DNA of 64,000 nucleotides from Chelativorans sp. (GTDB lineage Bacteria > Pseudomonadota > Alphaproteobacteria > Rhizobiales > Rhizobiaceae), in NCBI RefSeq assembly GCF_031180965.1, contig NZ_JAPSLH010000019.1:1-64000 (forward strand), written 5' to 3'. Made by a program: the position numbers and the translations under genes. Position 1 is the stretch's first letter; each line of letters begins with the position of its first letter. Shown here in pieces: positions 17,795-28,112 of this stretch. A model generated the notes under the pieces. The model was given only the letters and a program-made list of their open reading frames with translations, was not told where the DNA came from and did not search any database.

Positions 17795-18283
17795 TCACGC
17801 GGCGATTTTGCGCGGATTGCCGTCGAAACCCGCGATAAGGGCGGCAAGCTCCGGCTCGTTGACCATGCGCCGCGCGTCCTCGCGTGCCACCCAGCGGCGG
17901 GTCCGCTTCTTCTTTTCCGGCCAGCGCCTCACCTCGCGCTTCACCTCCAGCGGGAAGACGGCGACCTCGCAGCGCCAGGTGAGGCCGGTCGGCATCTGCT
18001 TGCCGTAGAAATAGCGGCCGAGCTCGGCGCTGCTGGTCGTGCCTTCCACGCCCGCCTCTTCGAGCGCTTCCCGTGCGGCGGTCTCGGACAGCGACTCCCC
18101 GCCTTCCGGCCAGCCCTTCGGCAGCACCCAGCGCCCGGTTCCGCGGCTGGTGACGAGCAGCACCTCGACGTCACCGCCGGCGCGGCGCCAGGGGAGAGCG
18201 GCCGCCTGCACGCGCGGGGGGTTGCCGCCGAAAAGCCGGCGGAGCCGCTCGAAGATATTCAACCGGCCAAGCTGGCTGATCAT
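17795..18283 (-). CDS. NUDIX hydrolase
   Basis: A 162-residue single-domain protein with a complete Nudix box: G57, E63, R71-E72, E75-E76, G78 (GWPEGGESLSETAAREALEE region). It hydrolyses a nucleoside diphosphate linked to another moiety; members of this alphaproteobacterial group resemble diphosphoinositol/diadenosine polyphosphate hydrolases, but the substrate is not decided by sequence. The ATG at 18283 has AAAGGA directly upstream; longer in-frame versions have no such site. Confidence 0.88.
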   Translation of the reverse strand: MISQLGRLNIFERLRRLFGGNPPRVQAAALPWRRAGGDVEVLLVTSRGTGRWVLPKGWPEGGESLSETAAREALEEAGVEGTTSSAELGRYFYGKQMPTGLTWRCEVAVFPLEVKREVRRWPEKKKRTRRWVAREDARRMVNEPELAALIAGFDGNPRKIAA

Positions 18284-18411
18284 CGCGTCCTTTCCGAATC
18301 GGGCCGCTACGGCGCAAGGCCGGCGGCAGGATATGCCGACCGCCGCGATAGGCAAATGAAAGCCGGCCCGCTTGGTTCCGTCGGGCGTCCGCAGGGGAAG
18401 AGTGGGAGGGG

Positions 18412-18909
18412 CTAGACGGCCTCGCCCTCGGCGATGGGCTTCTGATAGGAGAAGCCGAGGTCCCAGGGGAAGTAGATCCAGGTGTCCTGGGAGACTTCGG
18501 TGATGAAGGTGTCGACCAGCGGCCGGCCCTTCGGCTTGGCATAGACCGTGGCGAAATGGGCCTTCGGCATCATGGCGCGGACGATGGCCGCCGTCTTCCC
18601 GGTGTCGGTGAGGTCGTCGACGATGAGGATATCCTTGCCTTCGTCCTCCATGAGGGCGGGGGAGATCTCCTTCAGCAGCTTCAGCTCACCCTGTTCGGTG
18701 TAGTCGTGATAGGAAGCGATGCAGACGGTTTCGATCAGCCGGATGCCGAGCTCGCGGGCGATGACCGCGGCCGGCACCAGCCCGCCGCGCGTGATGCACA
18801 CGATCGCCTTCCACCGGCCGTTGACGCCGGCCAGCCGCCAAGCAAGCGCGCGGGCGTCGCGGTGGAATTGGTCCCAGGAAACGGGGAAGGCTTTGTCGGG
18901 CAGGGCCAT
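18412..18909 (-). CDS. gpt: Xanthine-guanine phosphoribosyltransferase
   Basis: The protein has 165 residues, slightly longer than the E. coli enzyme. It salvages xanthine and guanine by transferring the phosphoribosyl group from PRPP. The PRPP loop [14 protein letters not shown] (about residues 94-107), the N-terminal ITRGGLVPA loop and the C-terminal WIYFPWD segment are typical of XGPRT. Two ATGs compete (18915 and 18909); GGAG is nine bases before the second, which is taken as start. It lies upstream of the NUDIX gene on the same strand, a loose nucleotide-metabolism pair. Confidence 0.9.
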   Translation of the reverse strand: MALPDKAFPVSWDQFHRDARALAWRLAGVNGRWKAIVCITRGGLVPAAVIARELGIRLIETVCIASYHDYTEQGELKLLKEISPALMEDEGKDILIVDDLTDTGKTAAIVRAMMPKAHFATVYAKPKGRPLVDTFITEVSQDTWIYFPWDLGFSYQKPIAEGEAV

Positions 18910-19035
18910 TCTCATGCACTCCTGAGCGGGGCGGGGAAAGCCCGCAGGGAATGCAGGGGGCATTAGCCGGAAAGGGAGGGCAAGCGCAAGCGGCCTGGGA
19001 TTGCCATTTCCACAGCGATGCGGGGCGCCAAGAAT

Positions 19036-19386
19036 TCAGATGGAGAAGCTCGTGCCGCAGCCGCAGGAGGCCACCGCATTGGGGTTCCTGATCTGGAAGG
19101 ACTGTCCGATCAGGTCGTCGACGAAGTCGATGACGGAGCCGCCCATATAGACGAGGGAGAGGTCGTCGATCAGGACGGTCGCCCCGTCCTTCTCGATGAC
19201 GGTGTCGTCGTCATTGCGGCCGTCCACGAGGTCGAATTTGTAGGAGAAGCCTGAGCAGCCGCCCCCCTCGACGGAGACGCGCAGCGCGATCTTGCCCGGC
19301 TCGGCGGCGAGGATCTTGACGATGCGCCTTGCCGCGGCCTCGGTCAGCTCGACGCCCTTCATCTCCGTCCTGGCATCAATGCCCAT
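19036..19386 (-). CDS. erpA: Iron-sulfur cluster insertion protein ErpA (A-type carrier)
   Basis: The 116-residue A-type carrier has the three conserved cysteines: Cys44 in GGGCSGF and Cys108/Cys110 in the [10 protein letters not shown]-terminus. The YKFDLVD and [11 protein letters not shown] blocks fit ErpA rather than SufA. It passes Fe-S clusters to apo-proteins, for example of isoprenoid synthesis and respiration. The gene is divergent from the dNTPase with only 34 bases between start codons, so their promoters overlap. A second A-type carrier, SufA, is encoded in the SUF operon at 61.8 kb. Confidence 0.9.
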   Translation of the reverse strand: MGIDARTEMKGVELTEAAARRIVKILAAEPGKIALRVSVEGGGCSGFSYKFDLVDGRNDDDTVIEKDGATVLIDDLSLVYMGGSVIDFVDDLIGQSFQIRNPNAVASCGCGTSFSI

Positions 19387-19420
19387 GGGATCACCTTGCC
19401 TTCATCCGAGTTGGATAGGT

Positions 19421-20677
19421 ATGAACGGGCAGGCGGCGAGTCAACATGCGGCGGCGATGACGGGCCCGGCAAATCTCGATGGCATCGGCTTCGGCTATCG
19501 GCCGCGCGCGGCCTATGCCTGCGACCCCCTGCGCTCGCGCGGACGCCTCTATGCCGAGCCGGAAAGCCGCACGCGCACGCCGTTCCAGCGCGACCGCGAT
19601 CGCATCATCCATTCCACCGCCTTCCGGCGGCTGAAGCACAAGACGCAGGTCTTCATCGCCCATGAGGGCGACCATTACCGCACCCGGCTCACCCACTCGA
19701 TTGAGGTGGCGCAGATCGCCCGTGCCCTGGCGCGCGCCCTGTGCGTCGACGAGGACTTGGCCGAGGCGATCGCGCTGGTGCACGATTTCGGCCACACGCC
19801 GTTCGGCCATACGGGCGAGGAGGCGCTGAACGAGAAGATGGCGCCGTGGGGCGGCTTCGACCACAATGCGCAATCCCTGCGCGTCGTCACGCGGCTGGAA
19901 CGGCGCTATGCGGAGTTCGACGGGCTCAACCTTTCCTGGGAAACGCTTGAGGGCCTGGTCAAGCACAACGGGCCGCTTACCGATGCGGACGGCCGGGGGC
20001 TGGCGGGGCCGGTGCCGCCGGCGATCCTCCATTATTCGGAACTGCACGACCTGGAACTGCACCGCTTCGCCAGCATCGAGGCCCAATGCGCGGCGATCGC
20101 CGACGACATCGCCTACAACGCGCACGACATCGACGACGGCTTGCGGGCAGGCCTGCTGACGCTCGACATGCTGCGCGAGGTGACGCTGCCCGGCAGCATC
20201 CTGAAGGCGGTGAAGGAGCGCTTTCCGCATCTCGATCCGGTGCGTACGGGCCATGAGCTGATGCGCAGGCAGATCACGCTCATGGTCGAGGATGTGATCG
20301 CCAATGCCAGGGCCAATCTGCAGAGCCTGAATCCGGACTCGGCGGACGCGGTGCGCGATGCCGGCCGCACCCTCGTCGCCTTTTCGCCCGCCATGGCCGC
20401 GGAGGAAAAGGAGCTGAAAGCCTTCCTCTACCGCAATCTCTACCGCCACTCCTCGGTGCTCGCGGTGCGCGGGGCGGCGGACCAAATCGTGCGCGACCTC
20501 TTCGACGCCTATTTCGCCGATCCACGGGAAATGCCGGAAGGCTGGCGTGAGGGGCTGGACCGCGCCGAGGAGCGGATCCGGGCGAGGGACGTCGCCGATT
20601 TCCTCGCCGGGATGACCGACACGTATGCGCTGAAGGAGCACGAGCGCCTGTTTGACCGCACTGCCGATTTGCGTTAG
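19421..20677 (+). CDS. dgt: Deoxyguanosinetriphosphate triphosphohydrolase-like dNTPase (HD domain)
   Basis: The product has 418 residues, the usual length of the bacterial dGTPase-like group. It removes triphosphate from dNTPs. The HD metal site is visible: [15 protein letters not shown] near residue 90, then [15 protein letters not shown] around residue 125, with a D in the later [15 protein letters not shown] block. The [24 protein letters not shown] opening is typical. The start at 19421 is chosen for the preceding GGATAGG; an ATG at 19457 is possible. argS follows after 60 bases in the same direction. Confidence 0.92.
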   Translation: MNGQAASQHAAAMTGPANLDGIGFGYRPRAAYACDPLRSRGRLYAEPESRTRTPFQRDRDRIIHSTAFRRLKHKTQVFIAHEGDHYRTRLTHSIEVAQIARALARALCVDEDLAEAIALVHDFGHTPFGHTGEEALNEKMAPWGGFDHNAQSLRVVTRLERRYAEFDGLNLSWETLEGLVKHNGPLTDADGRGLAGPVPPAILHYSELHDLELHRFASIEAQCAAIADDIAYNAHDIDDGLRAGLLTLDMLREVTLPGSILKAVKERFPHLDPVRTGHELMRRQITLMVEDVIANARANLQSLNPDSADAVRDAGRTLVAFSPAMAAEEKELKAFLYRNLYRHSSVLAVRGAADQIVRDLFDAYFADPREMPEGWREGLDRAEERIRARDVADFLAGMTDTYALKEHERLFDRTADLR

Positions 20678-20737
20678 GGCGCTTGCGGCTTGAAAGCGGC
20701 GCCGCCGCGTTGATTTATTGATCCGGAATTGGGTTTC

Positions 20738-22495
20738 ATGAACATCTTTGCCGATTTCTCCGATCGGGTGGCGAAGGCCGTAACCGCACTCGGCCTGAGG
20801 GCCGCCGATGGCGGCGATCTCGACCTGTCGCGCCTGACCGTCGAGCCGCCGCGCGATCCGAGCCATGGGGACCTTGCCACCAATGCGGCGATGGTGCTGG
20901 CCAAGCAGGCGGGCGAAAACCCCCGAGCGCTCGGCGAAAAGCTCGCCGCGCATCTGCGGCAGGATCCGGATGTGGCGGAGGCGAGCGTGGCCGGACCCGG
21001 CTTCGTGAACCTGCGGCTCGGCAACGGGTTCTGGCAGGCGCGGCTCGGCGAGATGCTGGATTTGGGCCGGGACTACGGCCGCTCGCGCAGCGGCGCAGGC
21101 CGCAAGGTGAACGTGGAATATGTGTCGGCAAACCCGACCGGGCCGATGCATGTGGGCCATTGCCGCGGCGCGGTGGTGGGCGACGCCCTGGCCAATCTGC
21201 TCGCCTTCGCCGGTTATGACGTGACGCGCGAGTATTACATCAACGATGCCGGCGCGCAGGTGGATGTGCTGGGGCGCTCGGTGCTGCTGCGCTACCGCGA
21301 GGCGCTGGGCGAGGACATTGGCACGATCCCCGAGGGACTTTATCCGGGCGACTATCTCGTGCCGGTCGGAAAGGCGCTGGCTGAGGAATACGGGACAAAG
21401 CTCCTGGAAATGCCCGAGCCGGAGGCGCTGGCGATTGCCAAGGACAAGGCGATCGGCGCGATGATGGCGATGATCCGCGAGGACCTTGGCGCGCTCAACG
21501 TGCATCACGAGGTCTTCTTCTCGGAGCGCTCGCTGCATGCCGGCAATGGCGGTACGATCCGCTCGGCCATCAACGACCTCACCCTCAAGGGGCATGTCTA
21601 CAGGGGCAAGCTGCCGCCGCCGAAGGGACAGCTGCCGGAGGACTGGGAAGATCGGGAGCAGACCCTGTTCCGCTCCACCCAGGTGGGCGACGACATCGAC
21701 CGGCCGCTGATCAAGTCGGACGGCACCTTCACCTATTTCGCCGCCGACGTGGCCTATATGAAGGACAAGTATTCGCGTGGCTTCGAGCACCTGATCTACG
21801 TGCTCGGCGCCGACCACGGCGGCTATGTGAAGCGGCTGGAGGCGCTGGCCCGTGCCATTTCCGACGGCAAACTGCATTTGACCGTGCTGCTCTGCCAGCT
21901 GGTCAAGCTGTTCCGCAACGGCGAACCCGTGCGCATGTCGAAGCGCTCGGGCGAGTTCGTCACGCTGCGCGATGTGATCGACGAGGTCGGGCGCGATCCC
22001 GTCCGCTTCATGATGCTCTACCGCAAGAGCGATGCGCCGCTCGATTTCGACTTCGCCAAGGTGACGGAGCAGTCGAAGGACAACCCCGTCTTTTATGTGC
22101 AGTACGCCTCCGCGCGCTGCCATTCCGTTTTCCGCCAGGCACGCGAGCAACTGGGCGTGCGGGAGATCGAGCGCCCGGCGCTGCGTGCCTCTCTCCACCG
22201 GCTGGAGGACGAGGGTGAGATGGCGGTCATCCGCAAGCTGGCCGAATATCCGCGCCTGATCGAAAGTGCAGCCCAGGCGCTGGAGCCGCACAGGCTGGCA
22301 TTTTACCTGTATGATCTTGCCAGCCAGTTCCACGCGCAGTGGAATCGTGGCTCCGAGACGGAGCAGTTACGATTTGTTAAAGTTAACGACCCAGAGTTGA
22401 CATATGCCAGGCTGGGTCTGGTGCAGGCTGTTTGCGATGTCGTAGCGTCAGGACTGGCGCTCGTGGGGGCGGAGGCTCCGACGGAGATGCGCTGA
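20738..22495 (+). CDS. argS: Arginyl-tRNA synthetase
   Basis: This 585-residue class I synthetase charges tRNA-Arg. The N-terminal Add1 domain precedes [19 protein letters not shown], whose HVGH is the HIGH motif near residue 137. The second signature is reduced to [10 protein letters not shown] near residue 400, normal for ArgRS, which often lacks a full KMSKS. The C-terminal anticodon-binding helices end in [12 protein letters not shown]. The ATG at 20738 is preferred over an in-frame TTG three codons upstream. The SPOR-domain gene follows after 90 bases. Confidence 0.96.
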   Translation: MNIFADFSDRVAKAVTALGLRAADGGDLDLSRLTVEPPRDPSHGDLATNAAMVLAKQAGENPRALGEKLAAHLRQDPDVAEASVAGPGFVNLRLGNGFWQARLGEMLDLGRDYGRSRSGAGRKVNVEYVSANPTGPMHVGHCRGAVVGDALANLLAFAGYDVTREYYINDAGAQVDVLGRSVLLRYREALGEDIGTIPEGLYPGDYLVPVGKALAEEYGTKLLEMPEPEALAIAKDKAIGAMMAMIREDLGALNVHHEVFFSERSLHAGNGGTIRSAINDLTLKGHVYRGKLPPPKGQLPEDWEDREQTLFRSTQVGDDIDRPLIKSDGTFTYFAADVAYMKDKYSRGFEHLIYVLGADHGGYVKRLEALARAISDGKLHLTVLLCQLVKLFRNGEPVRMSKRSGEFVTLRDVIDEVGRDPVRFMMLYRKSDAPLDFDFAKVTEQSKDNPVFYVQYASARCHSVFRQAREQLGVREIERPALRASLHRLEDEGEMAVIRKLAEYPRLIESAAQALEPHRLAFYLYDLASQFHAQWNRGSETEQLRFVKVNDPELTYARLGLVQAVCDVVASGLALVGAEAPTEMR

Positions 22496-22585
22496 TCGCG
22501 GCCAGATACTGTCACCATTTGCCCACATTGCGCTGGTAGCCAACTGCAAGCATGACGTCGCCGGCGTCCGACCGGGTGTGGGAAA

Positions 22586-25018
22586 ATGGCTGAAAGCATC
22601 TTCAAGACGAATTTCAAACTCGATCTGGCGCAGGACGATCCTTTCGCCGAACTCACGCGGATCATGGGGGACGATCCGCGGCTGGAGGCGCAGAAGCGCC
22701 AACAGCAGCCGGCGGAGGATTTCGCCATTGATCTTGAGAACGAGCTGCTCGGCGGCGCGGCCAACGACCTTGAAGCCCACCAGCCGACCGAGGCGGACCT
22801 CATCGCCTGGCGCCAGGCGCTCGATGCGGTTCGGCCGCAGCAGCAGGCCCCCTCGGATTTCGACAGCACGCTTGACGCCATGCTGGAAGACGCACTGTCG
22901 GATCAGGGTGAGGCTTGGGAGGCTTCCGCGGATGACGCCCAGCACGTGAGGGCGGCCGACCAGCCGCTCCAGATCGAGGAGGCCTCCTGGTCGTCCCAAC
23001 CCGATCTTCCGGCGAGCGACTTCCCTGCCGCCGCTGCTGGCGGCGAGCTGCGGGAAGAGGGAGTTCAGTCCTATCCGGCTGAATACGAGCCTGAGGGCCA
23101 GGACGAGGAGCCGCTCGTCGAACGCGCCGAAGCCCACGACTATTCTGATGGGGCTGCCGAGAGCGAGACGCCCTTCGACTATGCCAGGGCGCTCGCGGGA
23201 CGCCCCCAGCTTTTCGACGAGGGGCAGTCCCGGTCGGACGAACAAGCGCCCCAGCCCTATGACAGCGCCCCCTCGGACGAGGCGTGGAACTGGGACGAGG
23301 AACTTCCGCAAGAGCCGCACCAGCACCAGGTAGAGGACTGGCTTCCTCAACTCGCCGCGTCCTCCGCGGTGGCCACACATCACCAGTGGCAATATGCCGA
23401 GGCGGGCCAGCAAGCGGAGCCGGCCGGCCATTCCCTGACGCCCTTCGAAGAGGACGGCCCGCCGGAGCTTGAAACGGTCGATGTGCCGGAAGACACGCTT
23501 GCGCTTGCCGATCAGCTCGACATCCCGGAGGTTCCCTATCGGGAAGAGGTGAAGCCTGCGGCCGAATTCGACGAGATCGAGGAGATGCTTGCCGGCGCCT
23601 TTGGCGAGGCGGCGGAACAGCCCGATGCGGCCGGCGACCTGTGGGCCGAGACCAGCCCGGCCAACACCCCGCCGGCACAGCAGTTCTCCCTGGAAGACGA
23701 TTTCCACCTGAACGATTTCGACGCGACAGCCCCTATGGCCGGGCGTCCGGCCGCCGCGGGATTCGCGGACAACTGGGATCAGGCCGAGGATGGCCCGGCG
23801 CCATCTGCCGCGACGCGGACTCCGGCCGCGGCCAGGTTGCCGCGCATGAGCTCTAGGCTGATGATGACGGCTGCGGCCATCGGGGGGGTCGTTATTCTCG
23901 GCGGCGCGACTGTTTTTGCTCTCTCCTTCGGTGGCGATGGCGAGCCGGTGGTGCTTTCCGCCGATGCTTCGCCTGTGAAGGTGCGGCCGGAAAACCCCGG
24001 CGGTATCCAAATTCCGAACCAGGAGAACCCCGTCTACAAGCGGGTGACCGGCGACCAGGCGGCCGCCAATCCCGAGCAGCCGCGCCTGATCTCCGCGGCG
24101 GAGGAGCCCGTCGACCTGTCGCTGCCGGATGATGACGAGATCGCTTCTTCCGAGGAACCGGCGCCCGTCGAGGAAAACGTGGCGCTCGCGCCTGCCGAAG
24201 AGCAGGGCGCCGGAACCCAAGAAGCCGAGGCGACGGGAGAGCGGCTGGTCAATCCGATGGTAGAAGAGAGTGCCGACAATGGCGGCCTGGCGGTGACGCC
24301 GCGCCGCGTGCGCTCCTTCGTCGTCCGTCCCGACGGAACCATGGTGCCTCGCGAAATCCCGACGCCGCAGCCCGCGGCAGCCGAGACCGGTCCGGCCGAA
24401 GCGGCTCCGGCGGAGCCTTTGCAGACCGCTGCGGCCCAGGACCCCACATCAACGGGCACGACGCCCGCCGAGCAAGGACAGCCGCAGGGCGAGCCTGGCT
24501 CGCTGACAGCCCCTGCCGACGCGGCTCGGATGGCTGGTACGGATGCCCCCGCGGCAGCCTCCGCCGAAAACACCGCGCCGGCCTCCATTCCAAGCACCGG
24601 CCCGATTCCCCCCTCGCGGCCGGCCAATCTCGCGCCGGCCGAGCAGCCGCAGCAGGTGGCCTCGGCGCCCCCCGTCCAGCCGCAGCGAACGCAGCAAGCC
24701 GCGCAGCCGGCACAGCAGCCCACTCAGGTCGCCGCCCTGCCCAGCCAGAACGGGGGCAATGCCGCCTCCGCCTCTTCGGAGTGGTCGGTGCAGATCTCCT
24801 CACAGCCCACGGTGGAAGGCGCTCAGCAGTCCTACCAGCAGCTTGCGCAGCGCTTCGGAAACATGCTGCAAGGCCGCGGCGTCAATATCGTCAAGGCCGA
24901 GATCGAGGGGAAGGGCACTTTCTACCGCGTGCGGATACCGTCCTCGTCCAAGGACGACGCGATAAAGCTCTGCTCCCAGCTGAAAGCATCCGGCGGCACC
25001 TGCTTCGTGTCGCGATAG
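22586..25018 (+). CDS. SPOR domain-containing envelope/cell-division protein
   Basis: The 810-residue protein is very acidic and rich in Ala, Glu, Pro and Gln. A long cytoplasmic-like region (residues 1-420) is followed by one membrane segment (LMMTAAAIGGVVILGGATVFAL, about 424-445), a Pro/Ala/Gln-rich periplasmic linker and a C-terminal SPOR domain (about 733-810, WSVQISSQPTVEGAQQSY and TFYRVRIP). SPOR domains bind denuded glycan strands at division sites, so the protein probably works in the periplasm during septation. Position between argS and nagZ-scpAB agrees. A strong terminator follows. Confidence 0.9.
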   Translation: MAESIFKTNFKLDLAQDDPFAELTRIMGDDPRLEAQKRQQQPAEDFAIDLENELLGGAANDLEAHQPTEADLIAWRQALDAVRPQQQAPSDFDSTLDAMLEDALSDQGEAWEASADDAQHVRAADQPLQIEEASWSSQPDLPASDFPAAAAGGELREEGVQSYPAEYEPEGQDEEPLVERAEAHDYSDGAAESETPFDYARALAGRPQLFDEGQSRSDEQAPQPYDSAPSDEAWNWDEELPQEPHQHQVEDWLPQLAASSAVATHHQWQYAEAGQQAEPAGHSLTPFEEDGPPELETVDVPEDTLALADQLDIPEVPYREEVKPAAEFDEIEEMLAGAFGEAAEQPDAAGDLWAETSPANTPPAQQFSLEDDFHLNDFDATAPMAGRPAAAGFADNWDQAEDGPAPSAATRTPAAARLPRMSSRLMMTAAAIGGVVILGGATVFALSFGGDGEPVVLSADASPVKVRPENPGGIQIPNQENPVYKRVTGDQAAANPEQPRLISAAEEPVDLSLPDDDEIASSEEPAPVEENVALAPAEEQGAGTQEAEATGERLVNPMVEESADNGGLAVTPRRVRSFVVRPDGTMVPREIPTPQPAAAETGPAEAAPAEPLQTAAAQDPTSTGTTPAEQGQPQGEPGSLTAPADAARMAGTDAPAAASAENTAPASIPSTGPIPPSRPANLAPAEQPQQVASAPPVQPQRTQQAAQPAQQPTQVAALPSQNGGNAASASSEWSVQISSQPTVEGAQQSYQQLAQRFGNMLQGRGVNIVKAEIEGKGTFYRVRIPSSSKDDAIKLCSQLKASGGTCFVSR

Positions 25019-25039
25019 GCGCTGTTCTTGTCTGCCCGC

Positions 25040-25072
25040 AAAAAAGCCGCCGCTCCCGCGGCGGCTTTTTTT
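25040..25072. terminator. Bidirectional intrinsic terminator
   Basis: Perfect stem GCCGCCGC and GCGGCGGC with loop TCCC, flanked by a run of A on the left and seven T on the right. It lies 22 bases past the SPOR-gene stop and just beyond the stop of the convergent serine-hydrolase gene, so it can end both transcripts. Confidence 0.92.
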
Positions 25073-25086
25073 GTGGCTGCGACCGG

Positions 25087-26118
25087 CTATCCCACCTGCA
25101 CGGCGCGGATGATACCTTCCATGAGGTCGTGCAGATCATCGCGGTGGCCGCTGCGCGCGGAAGGCTGGTCCTCCGCGGATGTCATCACGACGGTGAGGCC
25201 GAGGCCGGGCACGATATAGATCATCTGGCCGCCATAGCCCCAGGCATAGTTCACCCGATGGCCCGCCATTTCGTCGAGAAACCAGCCATAGCCGTAGCGG
25301 CCGTCGTGGAAGACCGAGCGCGTGCGCGGCACCCAGGATTCCTCCACCCACTCCTCCGGGACGACTTGCCGGTCGCCGACCCTGCCGCCGTTGCGGTAGA
25401 GCTCGCCGAAGGCCAGCATGGATTTCGGCGACATCGCCATCTGATTGCCACCGAGATAGATCCCCTGGGGATCGCGCTCCCAGCCGGCGATGGCGAAACC
25501 TTCGAGGGGCGCCAGCCACTCCCGCGCGAGGTCGAGGGTCGAGCGCCCGGTCTGGCGCGTGAGGATCGCCGAGAGCAGATGCGTGTTGCCGGTCGAATAG
25601 AGCATGCCGCCGCCGGGCTCGCCGGCAAATGGCTGGGCGAGCGCCGCGCGGACCCAGTCCCGGCTCGACACCCACCGGCCGTAGTTGGCGCCCGAGGTCC
25701 GGCCGAGCCCGGCCTGCATCGACAGCAGGTTGCCGATGGTGATGTCGTTGATGCGCGGATCGGCGTCCTCCGGCAGCTTGTCGCGCAGGAGCGGCGCGAT
25801 CTTTTGCTCGGGGCCTTCCAGCACGCCCTTGTCGATGGCAATGCCGATCAGGGCGGAGATGATCGATTTCGACGCCGACTTGATGTTGGTGGGCTCGTCG
25901 GTGGAATGGCCGCGAAAACCCCCCTCGACCAGGACCTTGCCGTCGCGGGCGACGATCAGCGTTTCGAGCGGCTCCAGCCGCTCCGCCTGATCCACGACGG
26001 CGTCCAGCGAGATTGCGGATTGCGGTGCTTCGGCGGCCCTCCTCAGCTGCGCCAGCGCAGGTGTGGCGGGAGGGAGGGCGAGGGCGAAGGACAAGGCGGC
26101 TGCGAGTATCTTTCTCAT
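25087..26118 (-). CDS. Secreted beta-lactamase-fold serine hydrolase
   Basis: The 343-residue protein has a signal peptide (MRKILAAALSFALALPPATPALAQ). The SxxK catalytic motif is SASK at residues 81-84, and the second motif is Y174-S-T-G-N. The WGYGGQMIYIVPGLGLTVVMTS block near residue 300 supplies the third-motif region, typical of class C beta-lactamase/esterase-type hydrolases. The role could be an esterase, a DD-peptidase-like enzyme or an amidase; true beta-lactamase activity is not implied. It is the only minus-strand gene between 19.4 and 35.8 kb, set into an otherwise co-directional block. Confidence 0.85.
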   Translation of the reverse strand: MRKILAAALSFALALPPATPALAQLRRAAEAPQSAISLDAVVDQAERLEPLETLIVARDGKVLVEGGFRGHSTDEPTNIKSASKSIISALIGIAIDKGVLEGPEQKIAPLLRDKLPEDADPRINDITIGNLLSMQAGLGRTSGANYGRWVSSRDWVRAALAQPFAGEPGGGMLYSTGNTHLLSAILTRQTGRSTLDLAREWLAPLEGFAIAGWERDPQGIYLGGNQMAMSPKSMLAFGELYRNGGRVGDRQVVPEEWVEESWVPRTRSVFHDGRYGYGWFLDEMAGHRVNYAWGYGGQMIYIVPGLGLTVVMTSAEDQPSARSGHRDDLHDLMEGIIRAVQVG

Positions 26119-26217
26119 GAGCGCTAAGATAATGGCACTCGTGGCAATCCCAAGGCCGCTTGCGATGGGTGAATACGCGGAGGTGCCTTGCGCCGCGCAT
26201 CCGGCTATGCTCCGGCC

Positions 26218-27237
26218 ATGAGCGAATCAAAAGCAATGATCCTCGGTGCCGCCGGCACACGGCTCACCGCGGACGAAAAGGCCCTTTATCGCGACGAGCG
26301 GCCCTGGGGCTTCATCCTCTTTGCGCGCAACATTTCCGAGGAAGGGCAGGTGCGCGACCTGATCGCGGCGATGCGCGACAGCGTCGGCCGGCCGGATGCG
26401 CCCGTATTCGTCGATCAGGAGGGCGGCCGCGTGCAGCGGCTGCGCCCGCCGCTAGCGCCGAACTATCCTCACGCCGCGGCGCTCGGCGCGCTCTACGCGC
26501 AGGATCCGGCGGCGGGCCTGCGCGCCGCCTGGCTGATGTCGCGGCTGCACGCTTTCGACCTGGCGCGGCTGGGCTTTTCCGCCGATTGCCTGCCGGTGCT
26601 GGACGTGCCGGTGCCCGGCGCTCATGACGTGATCGGCAACCGCGCCTATGGGCAGGACCCGCAGGCGGTGGCCGCGCTCGGCCGCGCGGCGGCCGAAGGG
26701 CTGATGGCGGGCGGCATCCTTCCCGTCATGAAGCATGTGCCGGGCCATGGGCGGGCAGGGGCCGACAGCCACCTCTTGCTGCCGCGCGTGGACGCTTCGC
26801 TGGAGGAATTGCGGGCGCGCGACTTCGTGCCCTTCAAGGCGCTTGCCGGCCTTCCGATGGCGATGACCGCGCATGTCGTCTATGCCGCCCTCGATCCCGA
26901 CAATCCATCCACCACCTCGGCCCGCGTGATCGAACAAATCATCCGCGGCGAGATCGGCTTCGACGGGCTCCTGATGAGCGACGACGTCTCCATGAAGGCG
27001 CTTTCTGGGGATTTCGGCACGCGGGCGCAGGCAATCCTTGCGGCGGGCTGCGATCTTATCCTTCACTGCAACGGCGTCATGGACGAGATGCGTGCGGTCG
27101 CCCAACGAACGCCGGAATTAGCGGGCAGGGCTGCGGCGCGGGCTGAAAGAGCGCTGGCGGCGCGCCATGTGGCCGACCGCACGGAAGAGACGGCGGCGCG
27201 CGCGGAGTTCGATCGCTTTTTCCAGGCTGTGGCCTGA
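26218..27237 (+). CDS. nagZ: Beta-N-acetylhexosaminidase NagZ
   Basis: The 339-residue glycoside hydrolase family 3 enzyme removes N-acetylglucosamine from recycled anhydromuropeptides in the cytoplasm. The NagZ loop is visible as KHVPGHGRAGADSH (residues 172-185, with the assisting Asp-His) and the nucleophile region as MSDDVSMKAL (253-262). VDQEGGRVQR near residue 65 is also typical. The ATG at 26218 has a poor ribosome-binding site but gives the expected N-terminus. ScpA follows after 20 bases. Confidence 0.94.
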   Translation: MSESKAMILGAAGTRLTADEKALYRDERPWGFILFARNISEEGQVRDLIAAMRDSVGRPDAPVFVDQEGGRVQRLRPPLAPNYPHAAALGALYAQDPAAGLRAAWLMSRLHAFDLARLGFSADCLPVLDVPVPGAHDVIGNRAYGQDPQAVAALGRAAAEGLMAGGILPVMKHVPGHGRAGADSHLLLPRVDASLEELRARDFVPFKALAGLPMAMTAHVVYAALDPDNPSTTSARVIEQIIRGEIGFDGLLMSDDVSMKALSGDFGTRAQAILAAGCDLILHCNGVMDEMRAVAQRTPELAGRAAARAERALAARHVADRTEETAARAEFDRFFQAVA

Positions 27238-27257
27238 AGACAATAAGGACGGGCGGA

Positions 27258-28112
27258 TTGGCCGAGGCGGTACAGCAGCAGGCGGCGGGGAAAGCGGGAA
27301 AACCCATCCCGATGGACAAGTTGTGGGCCGAGGATGCGCCGGAACGCGGCGTCTCCGAGCCTGTGCTTGCCGTCGATGTCGACGGGTTCGAGGGCCCGCT
27401 CGACCTGCTGCTTCATCTCGCCCGCAACCAGAAGGTCGATCTGGCACGCATCTCCGTGCTCGCCCTTGCCGAACAGTATCTGCAGTTCATCGAGCGCGTA
27501 AGGCAGATGCGGCTCGAGCTTGCTGCCGACTATCTCGTGATGGCGGCCTGGCTCGCCTATCTCAAATCGCGGCTGCTCATCCCCAAGCAGCGCGGCGACG
27601 AGGAGCCGACCGGCGAGGAAATGGCGGCCATCCTGCAATTTCGCCTGAAGCGGCTGGAGGCGATGCGGGACGCCGCCGCGCGGCTGGTCAACCGCAACCG
27701 GCTCGGACGGGACGTCTTTGCCCGCGGCATGCCGGAGCCGGTGGTGATCGAGCGCAAGAGCGCCTTTTCGGCGACGCTCTACGACCTGCTCACCGCCTAT
27801 GCCAGCCAGCGGCAGCGGCGCGCCGTCACCAATGTGCAGATCGCCAAGCGCGGCGTCTGGTCGCTGAAGCAGGCGCGCGACATCCTCACCCGGCTGGTCG
27901 GCGAACTGCCGGACTGGACCACGCTGGATCGCTTCCTGATCACCTATCTCGCACGGCCGGAAGAGCGCGCGACGGCGATCGCCAGCACCTTTGCGGCCTC
28001 CCTGGAGCTCGTGCGAGAGGGGGCGCTGGAGATACGGCAGCAGGAGCCCTTCGCGCCAATCTATGTGCGCGGAGGGCAGAAGCGGCCCGAAACAACAGAG
28101 ACGGTACCATGA
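27258..28112 (+). CDS. scpA: Segregation and condensation protein A
   Basis: The 284-residue kleisin subunit bridges SMC dimers together with ScpB in chromosome condensation. The N-terminal block VDGFEGPLDLLLHLARNQKVDLARISV (about residues 41-67) and the helix YLVMAAWLAYLKSRLLIP are diagnostic. The TTG start has AAGGA eight bases upstream; an ATG at 27312 would lose only the variable N-terminus. The stop overlaps the scpB start by four bases (ATGA), which is usual for this pair. Confidence 0.93.
   Translation: MAEAVQQQAAGKAGKPIPMDKLWAEDAPERGVSEPVLAVDVDGFEGPLDLLLHLARNQKVDLARISVLALAEQYLQFIERVRQMRLELAADYLVMAAWLAYLKSRLLIPKQRGDEEPTGEEMAAILQFRLKRLEAMRDAAARLVNRNRLGRDVFARGMPEPVVIERKSAFSATLYDLLTAYASQRQRRAVTNVQIAKRGVWSLKQARDILTRLVGELPDWTTLDRFLITYLARPEERATAIASTFAASLELVREGALEIRQQEPFAPIYVRGGQKRPETTETVP

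Noticed and set aside
19391-22333. A 980-codon open frame on the minus strand opposite dgt and argS
   Set aside because: Composition (His/Arg/Gln/Val-rich, no motif) and complete overlap with two certain genes mark it as a shadow.
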